Positions 1-7,273 of a stretch of 64,000 nt of DNA are shown one piece after another. The notes below the pieces were generated by a model, which was not told the origin of the DNA, ran no database searches, and was given only the letters and a program-made list of their open reading frames with translations. Made by a program: the position numbers and the translations under genes. The DNA is from Bradyrhizobium agreste (GTDB taxonomy: Bacteria; Pseudomonadota; Alphaproteobacteria; Rhizobiales; Xanthobacteraceae): assembly GCF_016031625.1 (NCBI RefSeq), contig NZ_JACCHP010000007.1:62001-126000 (forward strand). Direction: 5' to 3'. Within the stretch, counting starts at the first letter, position 1. Every line of letters starts with the position of its first letter.

Positions 1-185
1 ACGAGGTCGCGGAGCTGACGCGGCTGTTGTTCGCCGAGCCGAGCCCGGCGCCGGCGAAGTACTGGCTGTGGCGATCCGGCCTGATCGACAGCCCGGAGGT
101 GCGCTTGCCCATGGTGGAAGTGAGCAGCGAGCTCGCGGCGACGATCGATCGCGAGATCAAGCGACGGATGCAGGTCGCGGCGTAG
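1..185 (+). CDS. DapA-family (dihydrodipicolinate synthase-like) protein, 3' end only
   Basis: The window opens inside this gene; 60 codons and a TAG stop remain. The visible tail (a PSPAPAKYWLWRSGLID stretch followed by a Leu/Ala/Ile helix rich in Arg and Lys) fits the C-terminal helices of the DapA / N-acetylneuraminate lyase superfamily, where the extreme C-terminus packs against the TIM barrel. The catalytic lysine lies upstream of the window, so the true substrate cannot be judged; many Bradyrhizobium DapA paralogues are not the lysine-pathway enzyme. A palindromic repeat follows 20 bases after the stop. Confidence 0.7.
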   Translation, partial: EVAELTRLLFAEPSPAPAKYWLWRSGLIDSPEVRLPMVEVSSELAATIDREIKRRMQVAA

Positions 186-205
186 CGGCTTCTCTCTACC
201 CGCAT

Positions 206-308
206 GTCATTCCGGGGCGCGCGGAGCGCGAACCCGGAATCCATTCGTCCACCAACTCTGCTGCGCGATGGATTCCGGGTTCGCGACTTCGTCGCGCCCC
301 GGAATGAC
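206..308. repeat. Palindromic repeat, family R1 (GTCATTCCGG...CCGGAATGAC)
   Basis: Imperfect long inverted repeat. Each arm carries a CATTCCGG/CCGGAATG end, an inner GC-rich hairpin and a CCGGAATCCAT-type core. The same unit recurs at 27559, 40117, 49969 (half) and 62074. It lies between genes and could fold in RNA from either strand. Confidence 0.85.
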
Positions 309-436
309 GGACGCGAGGTGCTGTCCGCGTCCGTGGTTAACCGCGCACCAACGGCCTTCGCAGCTGCCGCAAGGTGCATCCACGTCTCGTTTACGTAACC
401 GCGCCTATCGTTCTGCCCAAAGTTACCGAAGGGGGA

Positions 437-592
437 ATGACCATGGGGTATCGCAACCGGCCTACGGCCGCGAGCCAGTTCGCGCCCGCCGATCTCTTGC
501 AGGGAATTCTCCTCGTCTCGTCGTTCGGGTTCTGGGCCGTGATGCTCGGCCTGATGCCGGTGCTGCTGTTTCGCGTCTGGCTGGTCGGCTGA
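437..592 (+). CDS. Single-span membrane micro-protein, 51 aa
   Basis: Start chosen at 437 because GAAGGGGGA lies just upstream; an in-frame ATG at 374 has no comparable site. The first 18 residues are polar, residues 19-50 are almost wholly hydrophobic (one or two helices, WAVMLGLMPVLLF) and the protein ends in GW-type residues close to the membrane. No catalytic motif. Another membrane micro-gene follows 95 bases later on the same strand. Function unknown; supported by ribosome-binding site and amino-acid pattern only. Confidence 0.55.
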   Translation: MTMGYRNRPTAASQFAPADLLQGILLVSSFGFWAVMLGLMPVLLFRVWLVG

Positions 593-687
593 GGCCGGCG
601 CGCGGGATGGTTAATCCGGGGTAGCACCTGTGTTCAAAATGCACCGGCAGATGCGATCCGGATCTTAAAACATCGCTGTTATCACTG

Positions 688-867
688 ATGCCCATAAGCG
701 AAGAAATCGCGGGGGCGTTTGTGAATAGTCAGAATGAAGTGGCGTCGCATTTCGACGCCGGACAGCAGGGCTTTAGCACCGAGGACATTCTCTGGGCGGC
801 CGGCATCTGGTCGGTGATCCTGACCCTGTCGCCGGTCATCGTGTTCTACATGCTGATGGTGGCGTGA
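688..867 (+). CDS. Small membrane protein, 59 aa
   Basis: ATG at 688 to TGA at 865-867. Residues 1-30 are polar and acidic; residues 34-59 form one hydrophobic segment (WAAGIWSVILTLSPVIVFYM). It is followed after 18 bases by a strong hairpin terminator, which supports transcription through this frame. Together with the 437-592 gene it forms a tandem of membrane micro-proteins. Start has no strong Shine-Dalgarno, so a slightly later start (GTG at codon 12) is possible. Function unknown. Confidence 0.5.
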   Translation: MPISEEIAGAFVNSQNEVASHFDAGQQGFSTEDILWAAGIWSVILTLSPVIVFYMLMVA

Positions 868-885
868 GTGAAAGCTTAGAAACGC

Positions 886-913
886 AAAACGCGCGGACAT
901 TCCCGCGCGTTTT
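886..913. terminator. Bidirectional intrinsic terminator
   Basis: Perfect 11-bp stem (AAAACGCGCGG / CCGCGCGTTTT) around a 6-base loop, with T runs reading out on the plus strand and A runs giving T on the minus strand. It sits between convergent genes: the micro-protein ending at 867 and the ParA gene ending at 940. Confidence 0.8.
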
Positions 914-939
914 TCGCCATTCGAAATGACCAATGAAAA

Positions 940-1617
940 TTAAGCTGCCTGCTTGTGCATTGCGCCGGAGGCCGACGCGGTGCCGCGAATAGCCTTCACC
1001 GAACGCTCGATCGCCGCCCAGAGTCTTGCGATTTCCTGAGCCGCACGGCTCTCGGCCTGATATTCGCGCGCGCCTTCGCCATGGCTGAGCGCCATCAGCA
1101 GATCCGAACGATTGGTGATCTGGCCGCCCCACACCGGAGCGCGGAATTTCGCCAGAGCTTCGCGGGCGATGGTGACGATCGGGCTTTCGGCATCGTCGCG
1201 GCGCGCCGGCGCACCGTTGAGCACGACCGCGTAGGGCTTGCGCGCGGCGCGGCACATCTGGATGGTTTCCTGCACCGCGTTGACGTCGAACACGCCGGGA
1301 CGCGCCGGAATGATCACCATGGTCGCGTTGCGGATCGCGTCGTCGACGACGGCCGACAGGTTCGGCGGCGTGTCGATCAACACCCATTCATAACCGTCGC
1401 GCTTGGCCGCGGAGACGATGCCGCTGACGGAGTTGACGGCAGCCTTGATCGGCGGCTCGTTGGTGCCGCGCAGCTTGTGCCACAGCGTGAGCGAACCTTG
1501 CGGATCCGCGTCCACCAGCATGACCTGCTTGCTCGCCTTGATCTGCGCGGCAAGATGCGCGGCGAGGGTACTCTTGCCCGAACCGCCTTTACGTGATGCA
1601 AAAACAATAACGTTCAT
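940..1617 (-). CDS. Orphan ParA/MinD-family ATPase
   Basis: 225 aa, start ATG at 1617 with CTGGAGG eleven bases upstream; a longer in-frame reading exists but lacks any such site. The deviant Walker A motif KGGSGKST with the signature lysine is at residues 10-17, and an IDTPP Walker A'-type strand follows near residue 85. Such ATPases dimerise on DNA or membrane and position cargo such as chromosomes, carboxysomes, chemoreceptors or PHB granules. No ParB-like partner or parS-type repeat is adjacent, and the protein is shorter than chromosomal ParA, so it is an orphan ParA whose cargo is unknown. Confidence 0.85.
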   Translation of the reverse strand: MNVIVFASRKGGSGKSTLAAHLAAQIKASKQVMLVDADPQGSLTLWHKLRGTNEPPIKAAVNSVSGIVSAAKRDGYEWVLIDTPPNLSAVVDDAIRNATMVIIPARPGVFDVNAVQETIQMCRAARKPYAVVLNGAPARRDDAESPIVTIAREALAKFRAPVWGGQITNRSDLLMALSHGEGAREYQAESRAAQEIARLWAAIERSVKAIRGTASASGAMHKQAA

Positions 1618-1956
1618 ACCTTCGGCCTCCAGATTGACCCCAGGCCACGAAAATGAATCAGCGCGCTGATTCGTGAAAGAAAAATTTGTCGCGAGCTGCG
1701 CGACCGCCACGAAATAACAAGACGTGTTGGCTTTTGAGTCACACTGCTTCGCAGGAGACCGACACGGGCCGCAGCGAAATGCCGCTCGTGCCAGCGTCGG
1801 TGCTTTTTTGAGCAACGCGTGGGACAAAGAGGAATGCAACCTTGCCGCGCAAACCTGTTCGCGCGCTTTTTTCAGGCGGGCGCCGGTCAATCGACGCAAA
1901 GCCTTTCGGCGCCGTGCGAACAAAACGAGTCCGCAGGCTGTCGCGAAGCCAGGCGC
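1618..1956. other. Intergenic region, no gene seen
   Basis: Holds the leader of the ParA gene and the 3' side of the Cys-rich gene, both on the minus strand. I see no convincing coding frame or repeat. Confidence 0.5.
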
Positions 1957-2319
1957 TCAGCCTTGGCTGGATTTCTTCTTCGTCGCCGGCTTGGCGGTCT
2001 TCTTCGCGGTCGTTGACGCCTTCTTGGGCGCGATGCTGGTCGGCTTGCCGGCACGGGCCTGGCCGGGCTCCGGGCCGCGGCGGAAGAACACCGCGCATTG
2101 CGGCGACAGCTGCGCCTTTTTCTTGATCATGCAGGCGGTGATGGCATCGACGTTCGGGATGAACTCGCTGCACAGCCGCATCGCATCCGGGGTGCAGGCC
2201 TGCTGCTCCTCCTGGGTGTAGGCGAAACCGGCGCGCGGCAGCGCCAGGATGGCCAGGGCAAGCGCGAGGCTTGCAACGGCCGAGGGCTTGGCAAAGGACT
2301 TGAAGCGAAACGCCGGCAT
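1957..2319 (-). CDS. Secreted Cys-rich-repeat protein with basic tail
   Basis: 120 aa from ATG at 2319, which follows a GGGGGGA ribosome-binding site. Residues 1-33 are a classic signal peptide (basic start, ALALAILALP core, AFA-type cleavage). The mature part has four spaced cysteines (C-x7-C, then C-x-rich-LSPQC) like the GLG1-type cysteine-rich repeat, found in many Bradyrhizobium exported proteins. The last 45 residues are Lys/Ala/Pro-rich (KKASTTAKKTAKPATKKK), a low-complexity basic tail. Likely periplasmic, with disulphides; binding partner unknown. Confidence 0.7.
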   Translation of the reverse strand: MPAFRFKSFAKPSAVASLALALAILALPRAGFAYTQEEQQACTPDAMRLCSEFIPNVDAITACMIKKKAQLSPQCAVFFRRGPEPGQARAGKPTSIAPKKASTTAKKTAKPATKKKSSQG

Positions 2320-2688
2320 CGATCCCCCCACATGACGAGTCGGCGCGAATGATGGGTGAACGGCGGTTCGTTGGCAACCGAGGGGGATTGCGAAAGCCGG
2401 CACGTGTGCGGTCTCGGCAACAGCGCGGGGTCAGGAGCCTCGGCAGTTCCGGGGGAACGCGACGACGACGCCGCTGTCGGGGCCCTCCAACACAAAACTG
2501 CGAAAACAACCCCATGCACAGTAGCCAAGTGCCGGCAATCGCTACGCTTTCATCTCTTAGGATTTAGCGAAACCCGGTTTGACTTGTCGGGCAAAACAGG
2601 GGCATCATGTCACCCTCAAGAAGATGCGCGTGGGGTGGCCGGCCTGTCACCTGCGCCGGTCGAAAAGCGCACAAGGGGAGGACATCGC
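2320..2688. other. Divergent promoter region
   Basis: Separates the Cys-rich gene (minus) from the CoA-transferase gene (plus). It contains, near 2577-2600, the string GGTTTGACTTGTCGGGCAAA, which resembles a dispersed Bradyrhizobium intergenic motif, but only one copy is seen here. No gene supported. Confidence 0.4.
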
Positions 2689-3855
2689 ATGACGGGGAAT
2701 GAGGCGGAGCTGCCGCTGTCGGGCGTGACGGTGGTTTCGCTGGAGCAGGCGATCGCGGCGCCGCTGGCGAGCCGGCACCTCGCCGATTGGGGCGCGCGGG
2801 TGATCAAGATCGAGCGGCCGGGCACTGGGGATTTCTGCCGCGACTACGATCATGTGATGAACGGCCTGTCGAGCCAGTTCGTCTGGACCAATCGTTCCAA
2901 GGAAAGCCTTGCGATCGACATCAAGAGCCCCGAGAGCCGCAAGGTGCTCGACGCCCTGCTGCCGCGGGCGGACGTGTTCATCCAGAATCTGGCGCCCGGC
3001 GCGGCGGAGCGGCTCGGCCTCGATGCCGCGTCGCTGCTGCGCAAGCATCCGCGCCTGATCGCCTGCGACGTCTCGGGCTATGGCAGCGGCGGACCCTACA
3101 GCGACAAGAAGGCCTATGATCTCCTGGTGCAGTGCGAGGCCGGCGTGCTCGCCATCAACGGCACCGAAGCGGAGCCGGCCAAGGTCGGGCTTTCCGTGGT
3201 CGATATCGCCACCGGCATGTACATCCTGAACGGCGTCTTGATGGCTCTGTACGCCCGCGAGCGGACCGGCAAAGGCACGGCGTTCCAGGCCTCGCTGTTC
3301 GATTCCATCACGGACTGGATGAGCTATCCCGCGTTCTACACTGAGAGTACCGGCCGGCCGCTGCCGCGCACCGGCGCCAGGCATGCGACCATCGCACCTT
3401 ACGGCCCGTTCCGTGTCGGCGACGGCACGACCGTCTTCTTCGGCATCCAGAACGACCGGGAATGGCGCTCGCTGTGCCGCATCGTGCTTGGCGATGCCGG
3501 CTTTGCCGACCATCCGAAGTTCCGCACCAATCCGCTGCGCATGCGGAACCGCGACGAGCTGCAGGCGCATATCGAGCAGCGCTTTGCATCCATGACCAGC
3601 GAGGAGGTGCTGCGGCTGCTGGACGAAGCTGCGATCGCCAATGCGCATCTGAATTCGGTCGAGGCCTTCCTGCAGCATGAGCAGCTGCATGCGCGCGCGC
3701 GGGTGAGAAGCGTGGGATCGCCGTGCGGACCGGTGATGAGCTTCCTGCCCGCGCTGACGATTCCGGGTGTGACGCCGCGGATGGACCCGGTGCCTGATGT
3801 CGGCGAGCATAACGAGGCCATCCTCGGCGAACTCGGCCTCGTTAAGGGAACGTGA
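2689..3855 (+). CDS. CaiB/BaiF-type (family III) CoA-transferase
   Basis: 388 aa, ATG at 2689 preceded by AAGGGGAGG. Family III enzymes move CoA between acyl-CoA and a carboxylic acid through an aspartyl-CoA anhydride. Visible are the N-terminal GVTVVSLEQAIAAPLASRHL strand-helix, the DVSGYG segment and the catalytic-aspartate region VGLSVVDIATG (Asp about 172). Length is normal. The stop codon almost touches the next gene, a CitE-like lyase, so the two are almost surely an operon. The pairing suggests activation of a dicarboxylic acid such as malate, citramalate or itaconate and later C-C cleavage; the substrate is inference. Confidence 0.9.
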   Translation: MTGNEAELPLSGVTVVSLEQAIAAPLASRHLADWGARVIKIERPGTGDFCRDYDHVMNGLSSQFVWTNRSKESLAIDIKSPESRKVLDALLPRADVFIQNLAPGAAERLGLDAASLLRKHPRLIACDVSGYGSGGPYSDKKAYDLLVQCEAGVLAINGTEAEPAKVGLSVVDIATGMYILNGVLMALYARERTGKGTAFQASLFDSITDWMSYPAFYTESTGRPLPRTGARHATIAPYGPFRVGDGTTVFFGIQNDREWRSLCRIVLGDAGFADHPKFRTNPLRMRNRDELQAHIEQRFASMTSEEVLRLLDEAAIANAHLNSVEAFLQHEQLHARARVRSVGSPCGPVMSFLPALTIPGVTPRMDPVPDVGEHNEAILGELGLVKGT

Positions 3856-3857
3856 CA

Positions 3858-4781
3858 ATGGCCTCGCAGCGCCCGACGCGGGCCTATCTCGCCGTTCCCG
3901 CGCATCGCGCCCGTCTCGTCGCCAAGGCTGCGGCATCATTGGCGGACGCGGTGTTCATGGATCTCGAAGACGCCGTGCCGCCAGCCGAGAAGGGCGTTGC
4001 GCTGGCGGAAGCCGCCCGCGCGCTGTCCTCGCTCGATTGGGGCAACAAGCACGTCGCGGTCAGGCTCAACGCCGTCGACAGCCCGTTCATCGCAGAGGAG
4101 ATCCGCACCCTGGCGGCCCTGCCCCGGCCGGATGCTGTGATCGTGCCAAAGGCGGAGCGGGTGAGCGACATCGTCGCCCTCGCCGATCGCTTGCGCGCGG
4201 CCGCGCCGGATCGCGCCGCGCCTCTCGCCCTCGAGCTGCTGATCGAGACCGCGCTCGGCCTCGTCAATGTCGACGCGCTCGCCACGTGCCACGACAGCGT
4301 GGCCGCGCTGCATCTCGGCGTCGGCGATCTCGCGGCCTCGCTCGGCGCCCGCACCTCCGACATCGGCATCTCGCCGGATGGCTATCGCCACGTCGGTTCA
4401 GTGCAAAGCGGCTACGCCTCAGCGCCGCTCGACCTGTTCGCCTACCCGATGATGCGCCTGCTGGTCGCCGCCCGCGCGCGCGGACTGCGCGCCATCGACG
4501 GCCCCTGCGGCGCGTTCCGCGATGCAAGGCTCACGGAAAGCAGCGCGCAAAAGGCCGCGACGATGGGCTTTGACGGCAAGCAGGTCATCCATCCCGACCA
4601 GATCGAGCCGACGCTGCGCGCCTTCACACCGTCGGCCGAGGAGCTGGCCCAGGCGCGACGCGTCGTCGAGGCCATGGAGAGCGCGGAGGCGAACGGCCAG
4701 GGCGCGGTGACGCTGGACGGCAAGATGATCGACTACGCCAATGTGCGGATGGCGCGCCAGATCATCGAGCTGGGGTCGTAG
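3858..4781 (+). CDS. HpcH/HpaI aldolase / CitE-like acyl-CoA lyase
   Basis: 307 aa. ATG at 3858 is preferred over an overlapping GTG at 3852 because AAGGGA then has normal spacing. Family members (CitE, malyl-CoA lyase, citramalyl-CoA lyase) are TIM-barrel Mg-dependent enzymes cleaving hydroxyacyl-CoA esters. Visible signatures are FMDLEDAVP near residue 35, the Arg strand VRLNAVDS, LELLIET with the metal-ligand Glu, and GFDGKQVIHP near the C-terminus, all standard for CitE relatives. It follows the CoA-transferase stop by two bases. Citramalyl-CoA or malyl-CoA lyase are the likeliest activities; not decidable from sequence alone. Confidence 0.88.
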   Translation: MASQRPTRAYLAVPAHRARLVAKAAASLADAVFMDLEDAVPPAEKGVALAEAARALSSLDWGNKHVAVRLNAVDSPFIAEEIRTLAALPRPDAVIVPKAERVSDIVALADRLRAAAPDRAAPLALELLIETALGLVNVDALATCHDSVAALHLGVGDLAASLGARTSDIGISPDGYRHVGSVQSGYASAPLDLFAYPMMRLLVAARARGLRAIDGPCGAFRDARLTESSAQKAATMGFDGKQVIHPDQIEPTLRAFTPSAEELAQARRVVEAMESAEANGQGAVTLDGKMIDYANVRMARQIIELGS

Positions 4782-4810
4782 GGGCGTTGGGGTTGAGTCC
4801 CCCTGCGGCG

Positions 4811-4937
4811 CATCCTTCGAGACGCCCGCTTCGCGGGCCCTCAGGATGAGGACGGCGTGCGCGGCAACAGTTTCGATGCGCAACCATGCTGCTGAGCCTT
4901 ATCCTGAGGAGGCTGCGAGGCAGCCGTCTCGAAGGAC
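4811..4937. repeat. Palindromic repeat, family C (TCCTTCGAGACG...CGTCTCGAAGGA)
   Basis: Two arms ending TCCTTCGAGAC and GTCTCGAAGGA, each with an inner CCTCAGGATGAGG/CCTTATCCTGAGG core. A second, longer copy is at 50579-50744. Lies just after the lyase gene. Confidence 0.85.
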
Positions 4938-4942
4938 TCAGC

Positions 4943-5113
4943 CTAGGCAGCCCAGTCCATGATCGCGTCGATGAAGGTCTGAGCCTGGCGGATCGCGTCG
5001 AGCCTCGTCGCACAGACACCGACCGACACTGTTCGGCCCTTTCCGACAGTCCACTTCCAACCAGCCGGGTAGCTCATCTCAACGACCGAGAAGCTTACAC
5101 CGCGATGTTCCAC
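4943..5113 (-). CDS. Small conserved-looking protein, 56 aa, GTG start
   Basis: GTG at 5113 follows AGCGGAGG at ideal spacing; stop TAG at 4943-4945. The sequence begins VEHRGVSFSVVEM and has a central W-K-W pattern (GWKWTVGKGRT), then an Ala/Ile/Asp helix ending in DWAA. This strand-then-helix layout is typical of a very common rhizobial family of about 55-70 residue proteins (hydrophobic strands around W-K-W, C-terminal helix). The gene would be missed by a cutoff of 60 codons or an ATG-only rule. Its stop lies only 6 bases from the family C repeat. Function unknown. Confidence 0.6.
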   Translation of the reverse strand: MEHRGVSFSVVEMSYPAGWKWTVGKGRTVSVGVCATRLDAIRQAQTFIDAIMDWAA

Positions 5114-5473
5114 GGAGAACCTCCGCTAACATGTTGCTGTGCCTGAAAAGGCTACTCCAAATGGCGAATTTGTCCAGCCGAACGCGAGGCCCACAATTCG
5201 CTCGCGCGGCCTGGATATAAGCGTTCAGGAGAGCGCATGGAGACTTTCCGGGAAACTCAAGCGGCTCGCATAGTATTGCGCGGGTTACGGTGACAGAGAT
5301 TGCGGTGACAACATCGATGTCGCCCGATGTTGTGGAGTTTCGTGCACTGTCACCGTAACTCAGCGGCTAGCCGACGGCGAGCAGGTTCCATGAGAATTTG
5401 GCGCGCGAAATTGAAACCGCGTACTCCGCTCGTTGGTTGGAGAATAATAGAAACTGTTCTCGGAGATCCCCCC
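5114..5473. other. Intergenic region with inverted-repeat element
   Basis: Holds the leader of the 56-aa minus-strand gene and the element at 5284-5359. No further gene is supported. Confidence 0.5.
5284..5359. repeat. MITE-like inverted-repeat element, copy 1
   Basis: Perfect 13-bp terminal arms GTTACGGTGACAG and CTGTCACCGTAAC. An inner hairpin ACAACATCG / CGATGTTGT lies in the loop. A second element with the same ends is at 6046-6131. Confidence 0.8.
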
Positions 5474-5566
5474 ATGAGCGACCAGGATATGCTCATCCTG
5501 TCCGGATTGGCCGGCCTCGCGTGGTGGACGTACGTGTTTCTGCCGCTGGTCTTTTTCTATGGCTGA
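5474..5566 (+). CDS. Membrane micro-protein, 30 aa
   Basis: ATG at 5474 after GGAGATCCCCCC. The first six residues are polar (MSDQDM) and the rest is one hydrophobic helix rich in Trp, Leu and Phe (LAGLAWWTYVFLPLVFF). An earlier in-frame ATG at 5327 lies inside the repeat element and is unlikely. Lies between two copies of the TTACGGTGACAG element. Very short, so coding status is uncertain. Confidence 0.4.
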   Translation: MSDQDMLILSGLAGLAWWTYVFLPLVFFYG

Positions 5567-5661
5567 GGACGGATTGTCGCGATTCGCGTTATGCACTGCG
5601 GTGAGGTAGCTGCTTCGGTACTGCGCCTCGTGGGTGCTGGTAAGTCGCGAAACCGAGATGA

Positions 5662-5880
5662 TCAGTTTTCGATGTGCTTCACCGTCGAGATCGGCCATCG
5701 ACCTTCATGTCCGGCGACCGAGATGCGAAGCCCGTGCTCATCATCGAGATAGACGCCGTCAATTGTGCCGGCCTTGCCGTCGGTCAAGACGACGGCCCTG
5801 CCGATCAGTTCCTTCTCGGCAGCGTGCAATTCCCCCAGGATGTTCATGGCACGCCGATCGCCAGTGCTCGATGCGCTCAT
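5662..5880 (-). CDS. PRC-barrel-like small protein, 72 aa
   Basis: Start at 5880 (ATG, weak TAGGT upstream); an alternative ATG at 5847 gives 61 aa. The C-terminal 55 residues have the look of a PRC-barrel beta protein: LIGRAVVLTDGKAGTIDGVYLDDEHG, then a W-P-I strand and a short tail. PRC-barrels bind RNA (as in RimM) or sit in photosynthetic and stress proteins. Flanked on both sides by inverted-repeat elements. Partner and function unknown. Confidence 0.55.
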   Translation of the reverse strand: MSASSTGDRRAMNILGELHAAEKELIGRAVVLTDGKAGTIDGVYLDDEHGLRISVAGHEGRWPISTVKHIEN

Positions 5881-6045
5881 GCACGAAAAACCTACAGGTG
5901 CCGAGAAGTTTCCTGCGCGTAGGAATGCACTAAAGTGGTGCATGTGCCTGCATACTCTTTTTCGTTGACCGTCACGTGAGGCGTTGGAATGCTTTGATCG
6001 CCGCTCGTGCAGCGGCGCGGCTTTCGCAGGGCCGCTTTTTCCAAT

Positions 6046-6131
6046 AATTACGGTGACAGTGCACAAAATAGGCCCTGACCAGCGCTTCAGATAGTGCGCA
6101 GTGCAGAGATTAGTGCACTGTCACCGTAATT
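6046..6131. repeat. MITE-like inverted-repeat element, copy 2
   Basis: Perfect 19-bp terminal arms AATTACGGTGACAGTGCAC and its complement, around a 48-base loop. Same ends as the element at 5284-5359, in which only 13 bp still pair. Confidence 0.85.
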
Positions 6132-6172
6132 CGTCGTTGGCTTGCTCCTGTTAGGGATCGCTGTTTTCCCGT

Positions 6173-6487
6173 GTGACCGGTTATCCGCAGGCTTTTTTTT
6201 CCCCAGCTCAACTTGGGTCGGCAGACTTTATCGTAAAAATACAACGGCTCGGACCTACGGGAACCAAGACTACTGAATTGATGATCGAGTCTGGCTTGTC
6301 AAAGTGGGCGAACGAATGGGACGCCCTAGATAAAGATATGCTCTATGCTCGTGCGCAGATTAGCTTAGAAAGAATGATGGAGGTGTATCCTTTTATTCCA
6401 AAGGAAAACCTCGCGACTTTCAGGAGGAAAGTTCTCGAATTCGAGAAAACGCGTTGCCGCCAAGGCAGCAAGGGTTGCTATGAATGA
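6173..6487 (+). CDS. Hypothetical protein in AT-rich accessory segment
   Basis: 104 aa from a GTG at 6173; an in-frame TAG at 6152 bounds the start, and no good ribosome-binding site is visible. Largely helical, Lys/Glu-rich (SLERMMEVYPFIPKENLATF), with two cysteines close to the C-terminus (C-x6-C). Base composition is much more AT-rich than the flanking backbone and matches the protease pair that follows on the opposite strand, so it was probably acquired with it. No family recognised. Confidence 0.4.
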   Translation: MTGYPQAFFSPAQLGSADFIVKIQRLGPTGTKTTELMIESGLSKWANEWDALDKDMLYARAQISLERMMEVYPFIPKENLATFRRKVLEFEKTRCRQGSKGCYE

Positions 6488-6502
6488 CAGTGTGCAGCAG
6501 GC

Positions 6503-7273
6503 TCAATCGACTGTGATCGTTTCTTGCCAATCAATTCTACTGACAAAGTCACTGTAGCTAATGAGATATTGGCCCGTTTTCCTCAATGTACCATTTGCGC
6601 TTTCGTATGGCCTCATTCCTTGGCTCGAAAACGGATAGGGATCGTTCACTACGAGAAAGTCACCGTTCTGGTGATACCCCACGATTAACGCGACGTGCTC
6701 AGATGCACCAAAATGTTGGCCGGGAGCTCCGGGGTTGATGCCGGCTATGACGGGGCGCTCAGCATCTATCATATCGACGACCTCTTGCTGCCTTAGCGGT
6801 CGGTTTAGAATATCAGCCGCAATACGCGTCTTCGATTTGGCGAAAATCGGATACGTCTGCAGCACTTTCTTCAAATTCTGAGCGCTGCCCGCCGGCACGC
6901 TACAACGCTTGCAGTCGTACACGCACTCGGCATTCCCTGCCATTGCAGCAACTGATCCTACGATGCCACACTGCCATACTCCGACGGGACTAAGGTTCGG
7001 CACATCATACCAATCAAAAATCATTCCACTGACCGCGGCCCAGCACCAGACCGGACCTAACTGTATTTGTGGTGCGATACTTAGAACCCGATTTGAGCTT
7101 GCCAGCTGCGGACTTTTTGCGAAAGGCTTTTGCTTGTCAGGAGCCGTTGAAGTCGGCCAACCCGTCGAGCCTCCGGGCCATTCAGCCGCAGTTACGCCAT
7201 CGCGGCAATCCACTGCGCAGGCCAGTAGAACGGAAAGGCCGCCTACGATCGCTGATTTACTCAACATCTTCAT
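6503..7273 (-). CDS. Secreted papain-like cysteine protease (C39/AvrRpt2-like fold)
   Basis: 256 aa. Residues 1-30 are a signal peptide. The catalytic Cys77 is in a VWCWAAVSG motif, preceded by Gln71 at the oxyanion position; His193 (SEHVALIVGY) and Asn210/Asp211 (VVNDPYP) complete a papain-type triad. The Cys-W-A-A signature is shared with AvrRpt2-like (C70) and C39-like peptidases. Extra cysteines at 102, 117, 121 and 124 suggest disulphides in a lineage-specific insert. The start at 7273 overlaps the end of the upstream lipoprotein gene by 17 bases, so translation is probably coupled. AT-rich relative to neighbours. Substrate unknown. Confidence 0.75.
   Translation of the reverse strand: MKMLSKSAIVGGLSVLLACAVDCRDGVTAAEWPGGSTGWPTSTAPDKQKPFAKSPQLASSNRVLSIAPQIQLGPVWCWAAVSGMIFDWYDVPNLSPVGVWQCGIVGSVAAMAGNAECVYDCKRCSVPAGSAQNLKKVLQTYPIFAKSKTRIAADILNRPLRQQEVVDMIDAERPVIAGINPGAPGQHFGASEHVALIVGYHQNGDFLVVNDPYPFSSQGMRPYESANGTLRKTGQYLISYSDFVSRIDWQETITVD

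Noticed and set aside
5662..6066. 134-aa reading of the PRC-barrel-like gene
   Set aside because: The first 60 codons include the inverted-repeat element; the later starts near 5880 or 5847 are more credible.
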